Positions 46,918 to 55,599 of a DNA stretch of 64,000 nt are shown piece after piece. The notes under the pieces are model-generated. The model was not told where the DNA came from. It did not search any database and was given only the letters and a program-made list of their open reading frames with translations. Position numbers and translations under genes: made by a program. Each line of letters begins with the position of its first letter. The stretch's first letter is position 1. The stretch is from positions 19,452 to 83,451 of the forward strand of contig LIIK01000006.1 of NCBI GenBank assembly GCA_001421095.1, written 5' to 3'. Origin of the DNA: Candidatus [Bacteroides] periocalifornicus. Lineage in GTDB: Bacteria; Bacteroidota; Bacteroidia; Bacteroidales; CAJPTX01.

Positions 46918-47027
46918 TTTACAGCGTGACAATCCAGAAGAAGGGCGAACGAGTGGAAGAAAGAGATGGACGCACTGGGATTGCAAGTTTTACGGATGTA
47001 ACAATACAATTTGTTTACGTTGATAAA
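46918..47027 (+). promoter_or_regulatory. Putative operator sites upstream of the XRE gene
   Basis: Imperfect TTTAC-N4-GTAAA palindromes at 46918-46931 (left half only good), 46989-47002 (TTTAC-GGAT-GTAAC) and 47014-47027 (TTTAC-GTTG-ATAAA). The last lies in the spacer of the promoter at 47011-47040, where a bound repressor would block transcription. Confidence 0.5.
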
Positions 47028-47040
47028 TTTTGTATCTTTG
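47011..47040 (+). promoter_or_regulatory. Promoter of the XRE gene
   Basis: TTG (47011-47013), 19-base spacer, TATCTTTG (47033-47040), an ideal Bacteroidota promoter. The ATG at 47074 follows a leader of about 27 bases. Confidence 0.7.
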
Positions 47041-47073
47041 CGGTGTGGTTTGGCAGTTCCAGTAATACGATAA

Positions 47074-48405
47074 ATGGCTATGGAAGATTCTTCGATAGGT
47101 GATAGGATAGGCAAAATATTGAGCCACTACGGGCTCAAATCTGGCGAGCTGGCGGAGCGAATAGGCGTAAAGGCGGGTACAATGAGCCATTTTATGAGCG
47201 GTCGCAATAAGCCATCCTTCGACGTATTAGCGCGACTACTGGAGTCGTTCCCGAGCTTGTCTCCAGATTGGGTGATTCATGGAATGGGCGAAATCGAGCG
47301 CTCCGATGGCCACATGCAAGAGAGGGCTAACCATATGGCAGAGCAGAATTTGGCCGTTCAGGGCCAAGGGGTGATGCCAGAAAATCCCCAGAGTGTAAAC
47401 GCTAGTACAGAATCCCCATCAAAAGGCGGAGTGACCGATACAAACACCGTGAGGCAGGCCAACAAAGCACTGAGCGTTTCTACAGTTGGGCCGGACGGAG
47501 CGGTCGATCAGGGAGAATCAATCCTCTTTCCTCAAGACTTGGGTGGGCGGTCAGAACGTTTAACCTTTACAACAGTAAATCAGCACGCTGGCGGGGCCGT
47601 GGAGGACGATCCAAGTACGGTTCGGCAAACGGCCTCCGCAACCAAGGAAAAACGGTCCGATTTCTTTACAGATGTAAACTATATAAACGCCCAGTTTGGG
47701 GGGCCACGTGATATGAGTGCTGCGACTGAAGGAGCTCCAAATAGCCAACAGCCACAGCCATCCTCGGCGACGAATTCAGACGCTATAGGCATACGCAAAT
47801 TTGCACCTGGTGTAAGCTATCCTCATTATCAGGGAATTCGCAGGGAGATTAGTAAAGTGTCCCCTCATGCTTACGCTGCTGACGAAAGCGGCGAAAAAAC
47901 ATTAGGTGCATCTGTATCGAATCCAGCTACCAGAAGGAGGGGGCGCTTGTGGTTGGACGTAAACGACGATTCACGCTGTGGAATGGATTCGGGCAAGGAG
48001 AGCAACGCTGAGCTAGGAGCTTGTGGTAGTTTGAAGAAATTGCAATCTGAGCGAGCAACCCACCTAAAGCCTCCCCGCGAGAGCGTTGATTTATTTACAG
48101 ATGTAAACAATAGGGTTTCAGCCTTCTCTTTGGCGATGCAGCGCGATGGAAACTCTCAGAAGCTGCGCACCCAGCACGGCAAATCGTTCAATTGCGTTGT
48201 TCATAGCCACTCGCACCCCGATACAAATGCAATGTATAAAAATGGGGATACATCCATTAATAAGGAGCCGGGAGAAGATACAAGTGTAGAGACTAAAGTG
48301 CCGACAAATGTAGATCGCAGCATTGCGGAATTCGGCGAGATTATTCTTCTGCTTCCTGAAGGCCAATACCTACGTTTTACCCCATCGAAAGGAGCTAGTG
48401 AATGA
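47074..48405 (+). CDS. XRE regulator with a long disordered insert and internal palindromes
   Basis: A 443-residue protein. Residues about 5-75 form a Cro/CI-type HTH (IGKILSHYGLKSGELAERIG, then SHFMSGRNKPSFDVLARLLE and LSPDWVIHGMGEI), as in short Bacteroidota phage-like regulators. The end (IILLLPEGQYLRFTP) resembles the terminal strand of those same regulators. Between them lie about 330 residues rich in Ser, Thr, Asn, Gly and Asp, with no fold. Four related short segments occur in it: LTFTTVN (Phe 165), FFTDVN (198), LWLDVN (294) and LFTDVN (341). Three of them are encoded by exact TTTAC-N4-GTAAA palindromes. Function beyond DNA binding is unknown; self-regulation is inferred. Confidence 0.75.
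   Translation: MAMEDSSIGDRIGKILSHYGLKSGELAERIGVKAGTMSHFMSGRNKPSFDVLARLLESFPSLSPDWVIHGMGEIERSDGHMQERANHMAEQNLAVQGQGVMPENPQSVNASTESPSKGGVTDTNTVRQANKALSVSTVGPDGAVDQGESILFPQDLGGRSERLTFTTVNQHAGGAVEDDPSTVRQTASATKEKRSDFFTDVNYINAQFGGPRDMSAATEGAPNSQQPQPSSATNSDAIGIRKFAPGVSYPHYQGIRREISKVSPHAYAADESGEKTLGASVSNPATRRRGRLWLDVNDDSRCGMDSGKESNAELGACGSLKKLQSERATHLKPPRESVDLFTDVNNRVSAFSLAMQRDGNSQKLRTQHGKSFNCVVHSHSHPDTNAMYKNGDTSINKEPGEDTSVETKVPTNVDRSIAEFGEIILLLPEGQYLRFTPSKGASE
47566..47579. repeat. Exact TTTAC-N4-GTAAA palindrome inside the XRE gene, site 1
   Basis: TTTAC-AACA-GTAAA, reading Phe-Thr-Thr-Val-Asn in frame. Confidence 0.75.
47665..47678. repeat. Exact TTTAC-N4-GTAAA palindrome inside the XRE gene, site 2
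   Basis: TTTAC-AGAT-GTAAA followed by C, identical to site 3 over 15 bases; reads Phe-Thr-Asp-Val-Asn. Confidence 0.75.
48094..48107. repeat. Exact TTTAC-N4-GTAAA palindrome inside the XRE gene, site 3
   Basis: TTTAC-AGAT-GTAAA followed by C, identical to site 2 over 15 bases; reads Phe-Thr-Asp-Val-Asn. Confidence 0.75.
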
Positions 48406-48571
48406 CGAATATTGCGTACTGCTGCACCAAGAATTGCTAGGAGCTGAACAACCAAAATTACTTGCAACAGATTCCTATTAACCATCTACATTACAGCGCA
48501 TTTCAGCTCATATCAATTGTGTGCAATTGGCTACGGTCAAGATGGATTGCGCTTTGCAATGATAAAATTGC

Positions 48572-48579
48572 TACTTTTG
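48572..48579 (+). promoter_or_regulatory. rnpB promoter (-7 box)
   Basis: TACTTTTG ending 7 to 8 bases before the predicted 5' end of RNase P RNA, as expected for TAnnTTTG promoters. Confidence 0.6.
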
Positions 48580-48586
48580 CCGTTGG

Positions 48587-49003
48587 GAACGAAGGCATGG
48601 GTGAACGCGCAGCCGCGGGTGCAAACCGCATCTGAGGAAAGTCCGGGCACTAGAGGGCAACCTGCTCCCTAACAGAGAGAAGCCTGTAAGGGCTAGTGCA
48701 TCCAGAAGAAAATAACCGCCTGCAACCAGTTTGCAGGTAAGGGTGAGAAGGTGGGGTAAGAGCCTACCGCCAGAATTGGCGACAGTTCTGAGCGTGGATG
48801 CCCAGGTAGTGCAAGATCAAATAGACCTCTTCCGTCGCGGTGCAGACGGACGTGCGGCCCGTGCGTGGGCATCCCAAGAGGTGGGTAGATCGCTAGAATA
48901 TGCGCAGTAATGCCATATCCAGATAGATGGCTGCGATGCTGGACGATACCGCTCAGCGTACAGAACCCGGCTTACATGCTTGCCCATGCGCTTCGTCCCT
49001 TTT
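48587..49003 (+). ncRNA. rnpB: RNase P RNA, bacterial type A
   Basis: Catalytic RNA that matures tRNA 5' ends. The universal core GAGGAAAGTCCGGGC is at 48633-48647 and its partner ACAGAACCCGGCTTAC at 48960-48975, together forming P4 and the catalytic site. The ends (CGAAGGCATGGG near 48590 and GCCCATGCGCTTCG near 48982) pair as P1. A T-run at 49000-49003 may end the transcript. Exact ends are uncertain by a few bases. Confidence 0.95.
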
Positions 49004-49174
49004 GCGTAGATGTAGGCAGGCATTCTGTATTTTTAACGCGAGAACGGCATTATTTGAAACGCTACCTAAAAATGAGAGTATTCAGCAAGCCCTACGCTTA
49101 TTGTTAATCGGTATTATGTTAAATTGACTTCATCTGGATTCCCCACTTTGGCTTAAAATTACCATTCTATCTCT

Positions 49175-49486
49175 ATGGCATTCATCCGCTTTGTCCATAC
49201 TCCAAAGCCGAGGCAATTCAACTACAAGCCAAGGTATTATGATCCGAAACGAGAGCATTTGGATATGCTCAAGCGTTCGATTCAGCCAGATTCTTTTGCT
49301 ACAGAAAATCTAAGTGCTGAGCAACGCAAAGCGCAGCTGAGGGCCTCGACACGCTATCGTGTCGAGCAGGCTTTCCAGTCAGCTCGTGGCAAGCATCGTC
49401 TTTCCACTCGCAAAACCATAGCACGCCGAACACTTGTACTGTTTGCACTCTTGATGCTAGCCATCTTCCTCTATCTCAAATTCTAG
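49175..49486 (+). CDS. Small membrane-anchored protein upstream of mutL
   Basis: A 103-residue basic protein. The N-terminus FIRFVHTPKPRQFNYKPRYYDPKRE is typical of a small conserved Bacteroidota family found before mutL (shown in part). The C-terminus has one transmembrane helix (about 85-102, LVLFALLMLAIFLYLKF). Tail-anchored topology is likely. Function is unknown. It ends 19 bases before mutL, so the two are probably co-transcribed. Confidence 0.8.
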   Translation: MAFIRFVHTPKPRQFNYKPRYYDPKREHLDMLKRSIQPDSFATENLSAEQRKAQLRASTRYRVEQAFQSARGKHRLSTRKTIARRTLVLFALLMLAIFLYLKF

Positions 49487-49505
49487 TTGAAGAACCCTCC
49501 TCCTT

Positions 49506-51509
49506 ATGCCTGATGTGATCAACCTACTCCCCGATAGCCTTGCCAACCAGATTGCCGCTGGAGAAGTGGTTCAACGCCCGGCTTCTGTGGTTAAGGAATT
49601 GCTGGAGAATAGTATAGATGCTGGAGCAACCGAAATCACCCTGCGATTAGAAGACGGCGGGCGTCAGAGCATCCAAGTGATTGACAACGGGGCGGGACTG
49701 TCAAGCACCGACGCACGGCTATGTTTTGAACGGCATGCGACATCTAAGATTCACTCCCCCAACGATCTGGAGTCGATTCAGACCATGGGGTTTCGAGGCG
49801 AGGCGCTGTCATCTATAGCCGCGGTGGCTGAAGTTACGCTCACTACTCGGAGAGAAGAGGACAGCGTGGGGGTTCGGGTTGCCATACACGGCTCGCGAAT
49901 CATGGCCTACGAGCCTACACCCACCCCAGTAGGTGCTAATTTTCTGGTTCGAAATCTTTTCTTCAACACGCCAGCCCGAAGGCGATTTCTAAAGGGCGTG
50001 TCTGTGGAGCTGAAGCATATCATTGCAGAATTCCAGCGCGTAGCATTGGCCAATCCGCAGATTTCCATGCAGCTAGAGCACGATGGGCAACCCCTCTACC
50101 ACCTTATACCAGGGGACAGGTTCACACGAATCTCTGGGCTTTTTGGACGTAGAATTGAACAGATGCTGCTTCCTCTACAGTCTGAAGCAGGACAAATCAC
50201 ACTAGAGGGGTACATCGGCAAGCCGGAAGAGGCGCGAAAACGTGGTGGCGAGCAATTCATCTTCGCCAATGGGCGCTATATTCGGAGTCCCTACCTGAAT
50301 AGAGCGATTATCACAGCTTACGGCCGTTCCATTCCCCCAGATGCGACGCCGCAATTTTTCCTTTTCCTGAAAGTTCCGCCACGTGGGATCGACGTGAATA
50401 TCCACCCTACTAAAACCGAGGTGAAATTCCAAGACGAACGTCTACTCTGGCAGATGCTCAATGCAGCAGTGCGGGAGTCGCTCGGACGATTCGGAGGAGT
50501 CCCCCAGATCGATTTTAGCCCTGATGCCACTCGCGATCTCCCTTACCTTCCCCCAAGTGCGCCTATTTCTGCTCCCGAGATGCCTCTGGACACCTCCTTT
50601 AACCCATTTGGCGAGGAGGCTGTGAAAATCCCCCGTTCCCCCCGATTCAGCTCTGAATCTACACCAGACAGCTGGGTGGAACTTTACAATAAGCTAAACG
50701 AACAACGTGATGTTTCCGTTTGTAAAGGAACTGCATTCCCGGTAGAAGGAGATGTAGATAGCATTAAGCTCTCAGAATTCGGCAATATTGTCCAGAACGG
50801 CGAACAGATCGACAGCGCAGCAAATTATACCCTCTCTCCTGGTGTGTTGCCAGAAGAGCCTGTCCACGTTCATGCGATGCCAGAAGAAAGCATCGGAAGA
50901 AAACTCATAACCGAAAGCTCGCTTTCATCACCCACTCTAGAACTACTTGCTAACCAACCCGAAGTGCTGGTTACTGCTAGTGGGTATTTGGTGGTCCTGA
51001 TTGACGAAGGGATTATGCTCGTAGACCCACATCGTGCTCACGCAAGGGTCATCTACGAGAAGCTCTGCGGTCGGGAGTCGCAGTCTATGGCATCGCAAAG
51101 GTTGCTCTTCCCTGTCAGGCTGGAGATCGCACCCCACCTACAGCCCATTTTGGCTGGATTTACTGATGCCGTAGCCAAGCTCGGAGTACAAATAGAACCA
51201 GAGGGGGACAATGCTCTACGTATCATAGCGCTACCAGCCCAGATCTCAGACGCAGAACCCAAAGCTCTTGTACTCGAATTACTGCAGCAATTTACCGATG
51301 GAGAAGAGCTCTCCACTGCCGAACACGCCCACCGCCTGCTCTGCAGTATGGCGTATGCTGCCGCTGTGCGCAGAGACCCTCCCCTACCACCCGCGTCACG
51401 AGTTGAACTTATGAAAAGCCTTATGCACTGTCAGCAGCCCGCTTACGATCCGCGTATGCAGCCTACATTCCGGGTAGTCACACCGGGTGATATTGCCGCC
51501 TTGTTCTAA
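49506..51509 (+). CDS. mutL: DNA mismatch repair protein MutL
   Basis: A 667-residue GHKL ATPase that links MutS recognition to strand removal. N-terminal motifs are complete: IAAGEVVQRPASVVKELLENSIDAGA (shown in part), DNGAGL, RHATSKI, TMGFRGEAL and the FFNTPARRRFLK segment. The C-terminal dimerisation domain has DPHRAHARVIYE from Asp 507, where endonuclease-type MutL has DQHAxxE, and ends without a CPHGRP box (CQQPAYDPRMQPT instead). The nuclease metal site therefore looks absent or remodelled, as in other Bacteroidales MutL. Confidence 0.95.
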   Translation: MPDVINLLPDSLANQIAAGEVVQRPASVVKELLENSIDAGATEITLRLEDGGRQSIQVIDNGAGLSSTDARLCFERHATSKIHSPNDLESIQTMGFRGEALSSIAAVAEVTLTTRREEDSVGVRVAIHGSRIMAYEPTPTPVGANFLVRNLFFNTPARRRFLKGVSVELKHIIAEFQRVALANPQISMQLEHDGQPLYHLIPGDRFTRISGLFGRRIEQMLLPLQSEAGQITLEGYIGKPEEARKRGGEQFIFANGRYIRSPYLNRAIITAYGRSIPPDATPQFFLFLKVPPRGIDVNIHPTKTEVKFQDERLLWQMLNAAVRESLGRFGGVPQIDFSPDATRDLPYLPPSAPISAPEMPLDTSFNPFGEEAVKIPRSPRFSSESTPDSWVELYNKLNEQRDVSVCKGTAFPVEGDVDSIKLSEFGNIVQNGEQIDSAANYTLSPGVLPEEPVHVHAMPEESIGRKLITESSLSSPTLELLANQPEVLVTASGYLVVLIDEGIMLVDPHRAHARVIYEKLCGRESQSMASQRLLFPVRLEIAPHLQPILAGFTDAVAKLGVQIEPEGDNALRIIALPAQISDAEPKALVLELLQQFTDGEELSTAEHAHRLLCSMAYAAAVRRDPPLPPASRVELMKSLMHCQQPAYDPRMQPTFRVVTPGDIAALF

Positions 51510-51543
51510 TTGCCACAACACCTTTAAACTCTATACTAGCCAT

Positions 51544-52359
51544 ATGCCACACGCCAAGTTTGGTTTTAGCATTTCTACCCCACCAGTTGTGCTTAACCTC
51601 ATTATTATCAATGCCCTTATGCTGCTGTTAACCTACATGTTCCGCAGCAGTTTCAGCATAGACTTGGTAGAGATGCTAGGGCTCTACTACCCTGGAAGCG
51701 AACACTTCCGGCCCTATCAGGTTGTAACCCATATGTTCATGCACGGGGGGATTGACCATCTAATTTTTAATATGCTGGCACTTTGGATGTTTGGACGAGT
51801 TCTGGAGCAGGTGTGGGGAGGGAAACGATTTCTGTTTTACTACCTTGCCACAGGCCTTGGAGCTGCCGCTTTGCATACACTGGTTAATTTTATTGAAATA
51901 ACACACCTCAAGAACCTGGCAAATGCGCTTCTTGAGAATTTTACACCTGAAACATTTGCCGCATTCGTACAGTCGCACTTTGCCGACTACTACCCCCAAG
52001 TGCTGGATCATGGGCTGGCAGCTTGGACTCAAGACCCGTCCAACCTATCGCTCATGGCAAAATGCCAGGAACTCACCCACGAGCTTATCCATCTGCAAAT
52101 GGACATTCCTACCGTTGGGGCTTCTGGCGCTGTCTTTGGCGTATTGCTAGCATTTGGCGTTCTGTTCCCAAATGCGGTAATTTACCTGCTTATTCCACCC
52201 ATCCCTATCAAGGCCAAGTGGTTTGTGATACTCTACGCTGCGCTGGAGTTGTACCTCGGAGTATCGCAACCCGGTAGTACTATTGCCCACTTTGCCCACC
52301 TTGGGGGGATGCTCTTTGGCCTGCTCATTCTCTGGTACTGGCGACGGAGTAAGAATTAG
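51544..52359 (+). CDS. Rhomboid-family intramembrane serine protease 1
   Basis: A 271-residue polytopic membrane protease. The GGIDHLIFNMLALWMFG segment supplies the HxxxN oxyanion residues, catalytic Ser 194 is in GASGAVFG, and the catalytic His is His 249 or 252 in AHFAHLGGMLFG. A hydrophilic insert (about 105-185) between membrane segments 2 and 4 is larger than usual. The ATG at 51544 lies after the mutL stop; an in-frame start at 51487 would overlap mutL. Confidence 0.92.
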   Translation: MPHAKFGFSISTPPVVLNLIIINALMLLLTYMFRSSFSIDLVEMLGLYYPGSEHFRPYQVVTHMFMHGGIDHLIFNMLALWMFGRVLEQVWGGKRFLFYYLATGLGAAALHTLVNFIEITHLKNLANALLENFTPETFAAFVQSHFADYYPQVLDHGLAAWTQDPSNLSLMAKCQELTHELIHLQMDIPTVGASGAVFGVLLAFGVLFPNAVIYLLIPPIPIKAKWFVILYAALELYLGVSQPGSTIAHFAHLGGMLFGLLILWYWRRSKN

Positions 52360-52433
52360 CCATTTGCACATCACCTACCCAATCTCACAACTTGCTCCCA
52401 ATCACATTTCCTGCTAGGTAAGAGATTTCAGCT

Positions 52434-53309
52434 ATGCCACCTTTCACCCTTTCGAACGTGACTCGCCAAATACGCTATCGCATCCAGCAGGGCGATCCTC
52501 TCACCTTGCTGATTGCCATTAATGCGTTGGTTTTCATACTATACCATTTGGCCGCATTCATACTCCGACCTTTGGGTGAAAACCACCTTTTCGCTCTGCT
52601 AGCACTGCCCGCTCAGCTGGGGGCTCTACTCGTAAGACCCTGGACTCTCGTCACCTACATGTTTTTCCACGTCGATCTGCTGCATATACTCTTCAATATG
52701 CTGTGGTTCTGGGTATTCGGACGAATATTTCTCCAATTCTTTACCCGACAGCAACTTTGGGCAGTGTATCTTGTAAGCGGTCTGCTAGGAGGGATATTGT
52801 ATGTGCTGGCCTTCAATGTGATACCCTACTTCCGGGATGTACTCCCCTACTCCATGGCACTCGGTGCGTCTGCCGCTGTGATGGGCATTACGCTTGCGGC
52901 CATTGTACGCGCCCCAAATGCGCAGGTGTACCTGTACGGCGTATGGGCTGTACGGGTCAAGTGGATCGGGATAGCCTCAGTAGCTCTCGACCTCCTAAGC
53001 ATACTGGGGTCTAACGCTGGCGGCCATATAGCCCACCTAGGAGGTGCTGCAGCAGGCGTACTATTCGGGTGGTACTACGCAAAGAAGCGCGCTGTCGTTG
53101 GACGCTTCCCTCGCCCCTCCTTGCTCTCCTTCCTAGGCTACCATTGGCGTAGGTGGCGTACTAGCAGACGACAGCACAGTGCCGGCAAACAGCATACTCC
53201 CCGGCCTGCACAGAATCCCTCGGAGATCGATGCCATATTGAAAAAGCTAGCAAAAGGTGGCTACTCGGCCCTTACAGACCGCGAGAAACAGCAGCTTTTC
53301 GACCGATAG
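52434..53309 (+). CDS. Rhomboid-family intramembrane serine protease 2
   Basis: A 291-residue paralogue in tandem. FFHVDLLHILFNMLWFWVFG provides the His/Asn site, Ser 146 is in GASAAVMG, and His 198 or 201 is in GGHIAHLGG. After the last membrane segment there is a basic linker and a small helical C-terminal module (EIDAILKKLAKGGYSALTDREKQQLF, shown in part in meaning) that is frequent in Bacteroidota rhomboids and may bind a partner. Starts 74 bases after the first rhomboid. Confidence 0.92.
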   Translation: MPPFTLSNVTRQIRYRIQQGDPLTLLIAINALVFILYHLAAFILRPLGENHLFALLALPAQLGALLVRPWTLVTYMFFHVDLLHILFNMLWFWVFGRIFLQFFTRQQLWAVYLVSGLLGGILYVLAFNVIPYFRDVLPYSMALGASAAVMGITLAAIVRAPNAQVYLYGVWAVRVKWIGIASVALDLLSILGSNAGGHIAHLGGAAAGVLFGWYYAKKRAVVGRFPRPSLLSFLGYHWRRWRTSRRQHSAGKQHTPRPAQNPSEIDAILKKLAKGGYSALTDREKQQLFDR

Positions 53310-53338
53310 AAGCCTCCTGCAAAATGTAACCAACGAAA

Positions 53339-54442
53339 ATGTTCTACAGCATGCGTATCCGAACTATTTTCCACGCATTCTCTGCCGTGATTACAGCCGT
53401 ATGTGCACTGCTGCTATTAGTGAGCTACCTTGCGGCAATTGTGAGCCCTGCCGATTTTTGGATTCCAGGGCTGCTCGGCTTGGTGTCTCCCATACTGCTG
53501 GCGATCAACCTAATTACGCTCATCTACTGGCTGGTCCAGTGGAAAAGCGTGGCCTTAATCCCTGCTGTAGCCATAGTGCTAGGGTTACCGCTTTTCGTCG
53601 ACTATTTCCGATTTCGCCCACCCCATCCACCCTACGAAGGGAGCTATGACTTTAGCGTAATGTCTTACAACGTCAATCTCTTTCGGCTCTACTCCTGGGC
53701 AAACAGCCCTTCTACCGAGCTGGAAGTGGCGGCTCTCTATGACTCGCTTGGAGCAGATATACTCTGCCTACAGGAGTTCTACACCGATTCTACCAAATTT
53801 CCCGAGCGTGATGCCATCCAGCTCTTCGGGCCTAATGCGCACATCCACTACACCAGCAGGCTGAATGGGCGCATGTTTGGACTTGGGACGTTCACCCGCC
53901 TTCCCATTGTAGACTCTGGGACACTCGAATTCCCAGGCTCGTTCAACGCCACTATTTTTACCGATGTAGTATGCCAAAGTGATACCATCCGCATCTACAA
54001 CACGCACCTGCAATCATTTAGGCTACAGCGCCATAACCTCGCATTCCTCCGCAGCCCAAAATTCGACTCTGCTGCCCGCCCGCTCATGGAGATGGGGGAT
54101 ATAGCCCATAGGCTACGAACAGCGCTCAGGCTGCGAGCCCAGCAGGTGGCAATGCTCCGCCGACATATTGAGCGCTCTCCCTACCCCGTGGTGCTATGCG
54201 GAGATTTCAACGATTCGCCCATCTCATACAGCTACCGCCACCTGAGGAGCCTCCTTCACGATGCCTTCTCTGAGGCTGGTACGGGATTCGGCTCTACCTT
54301 CAAGGGTATATTCCCCTCATACAGAATAGACTACATACTATATGACAACCGATTCAAAGCTCTCGACTTCCGCATTCCCCAGGTAGACTACTCCGACCAC
54401 CTTCCCACATTCTGCCCATTCATGCTGGCTAAAGGTGATTAA
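53339..54442 (+). CDS. Membrane-anchored endonuclease/exonuclease/phosphatase-fold protein
   Basis: A 367-residue protein. Three hydrophobic segments (about 10-35, 40-65, 70-92) anchor it. The rest is an EEP (DNase I-like) domain: FSVMSYNVNLFR, ILCLQEFY with the catalytic Glu, TRLPIVDSG, IYNTHLQSF, VLCGDFNDSPIS and DYSDHLPTF with the catalytic His. All metal and catalytic residues are present. Known relatives cleave nucleic acids or phosphoesters; the substrate here is unknown. It is the third gene after mutL, an order common in Bacteroidales. Confidence 0.88.
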   Translation: MFYSMRIRTIFHAFSAVITAVCALLLLVSYLAAIVSPADFWIPGLLGLVSPILLAINLITLIYWLVQWKSVALIPAVAIVLGLPLFVDYFRFRPPHPPYEGSYDFSVMSYNVNLFRLYSWANSPSTELEVAALYDSLGADILCLQEFYTDSTKFPERDAIQLFGPNAHIHYTSRLNGRMFGLGTFTRLPIVDSGTLEFPGSFNATIFTDVVCQSDTIRIYNTHLQSFRLQRHNLAFLRSPKFDSAARPLMEMGDIAHRLRTALRLRAQQVAMLRRHIERSPYPVVLCGDFNDSPISYSYRHLRSLLHDAFSEAGTGFGSTFKGIFPSYRIDYILYDNRFKALDFRIPQVDYSDHLPTFCPFMLAKGD

Positions 54443-54443
54443 C

Positions 54444-55481
54444 ATGTGTAAAAAAATCTCCAAACACCTCCCGCTCTTCCTGCTTCCACTGCTGTTTGCG
54501 GGTTACGTATTCCTCTCGTGCTGTTCGCCCCAGGGCAACAGCGGCTACCTTGCACTCGATGGCGAGGGGTTGGGTACCTATTACCACATCGTTTACCGTG
54601 ATTCTAGCGGGCGAAATCTTGCCCTAACGGTTGATTCCGTTCTGGCTGCAGTATCGCATGATTTCTCCATCTATGACTCTACCTCTACCATTAGCCTGTT
54701 TAACACAGCCGAGCGGGGTGTTAAATCGCCCCAGCTTGCAAGCCTCACCGTGGTTGCGAAGCAGGTATGGCAATCTACCCAAGGAGCTTTCGATCCCACC
54801 GTTGCCCCTCTGGCGCGCCTCTGGGGCTTTGGCGAGCGGGAATTCCATGCGGTAGACACGCTAGAAGTTACCGCCACGCTGGCGCATGTGGGTTTTAACC
54901 GTGTAAATGTACAGGGAGACTCTGTGCTAAAGGACAATCCCCAGGTGGAACTCACCTACAATGCCATAGCTAAGGGATATGCTGTGGATGAAGTACTTAC
55001 CGCCCTACTCGACCGCGGGATTACCGATGCTCTGGTAGAAATTGGAGGGGAGATACGAGCCGTTGGGGCCTCGCCACGAGGCGATGCCTGGACTATAGGC
55101 ATAGAGCGCCCTACTCGTAGCGAACTCCCAGTGAATGACCTAGCTACTAAGATTTCTATTCAGCAGGGAGCCATCGCCACATCGGGAAACTACCGAAAAT
55201 TCATCCATTCAGGCTCTCACACTTGGGGGCACACTATAAACCCGCATACGGGCTACCCCGAACAGACCGACCTGCTGAGCGCCACCGTACTAACACCCCA
55301 CACCTGCGCAGAAGCCGATGCGTTGGCCACTGCCTTCATGGTGATGGGGGCCGATGCTGCGAAGAAATTCATCCTTGATAATCAGGAGATAGAGGCCCTA
55401 CTCCTCATAAAGAACATCAACCTACCCGACAGCCTTGAACGTTGGGTTTCGCCTGGCATGCGGGCACGTATAGTTCCATAG
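54444..55481 (+). CDS. apbE: FAD:protein FMN transferase ApbE (lipoprotein)
   Basis: A 345-residue flavinyl transferase that attaches FMN to Thr of exported proteins such as Rnf or NQR subunits. A signal peptide ends in the lipobox FLSCC. Motifs: GLGTYYHIVY, TQGAFDPTVAPLARLWGFG, AIAKGYAVDEV, DALVEIGGEIRAVG, and HTINPHTGYPEQT with the metal site followed by AEADALATAFMVMG. The ATG at 54444 directly follows the previous stop (TAACATG); an in-frame GTG at 54435 is the alternative. Confidence 0.94.
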   Translation: MCKKISKHLPLFLLPLLFAGYVFLSCCSPQGNSGYLALDGEGLGTYYHIVYRDSSGRNLALTVDSVLAAVSHDFSIYDSTSTISLFNTAERGVKSPQLASLTVVAKQVWQSTQGAFDPTVAPLARLWGFGEREFHAVDTLEVTATLAHVGFNRVNVQGDSVLKDNPQVELTYNAIAKGYAVDEVLTALLDRGITDALVEIGGEIRAVGASPRGDAWTIGIERPTRSELPVNDLATKISIQQGAIATSGNYRKFIHSGSHTWGHTINPHTGYPEQTDLLSATVLTPHTCAEADALATAFMVMGADAAKKFILDNQEIEALLLIKNINLPDSLERWVSPGMRARIVP

Positions 55482-55508
55482 ATAGCTGAAAGGTTTTTCC
55501 ACGCTCGC

Positions 55509-55555
55509 AGGGCCATTGGCGGGGGATATTTTTCCTTGCCGATGGCCCTTAATTT
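55509..55555 (+). terminator. apbE terminator
   Basis: AGGGCCATTGGC pairs with GCCGATGGCCCT (one G-T pair) around a 17-base loop, then TAATTTG. The tract is weak in T, so strength is uncertain. Confidence 0.5.
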
Positions 55556-55599
55556 GTGCTCTTTAAATTACCAGTTCTAGACCGCTATAAATCCCATTT

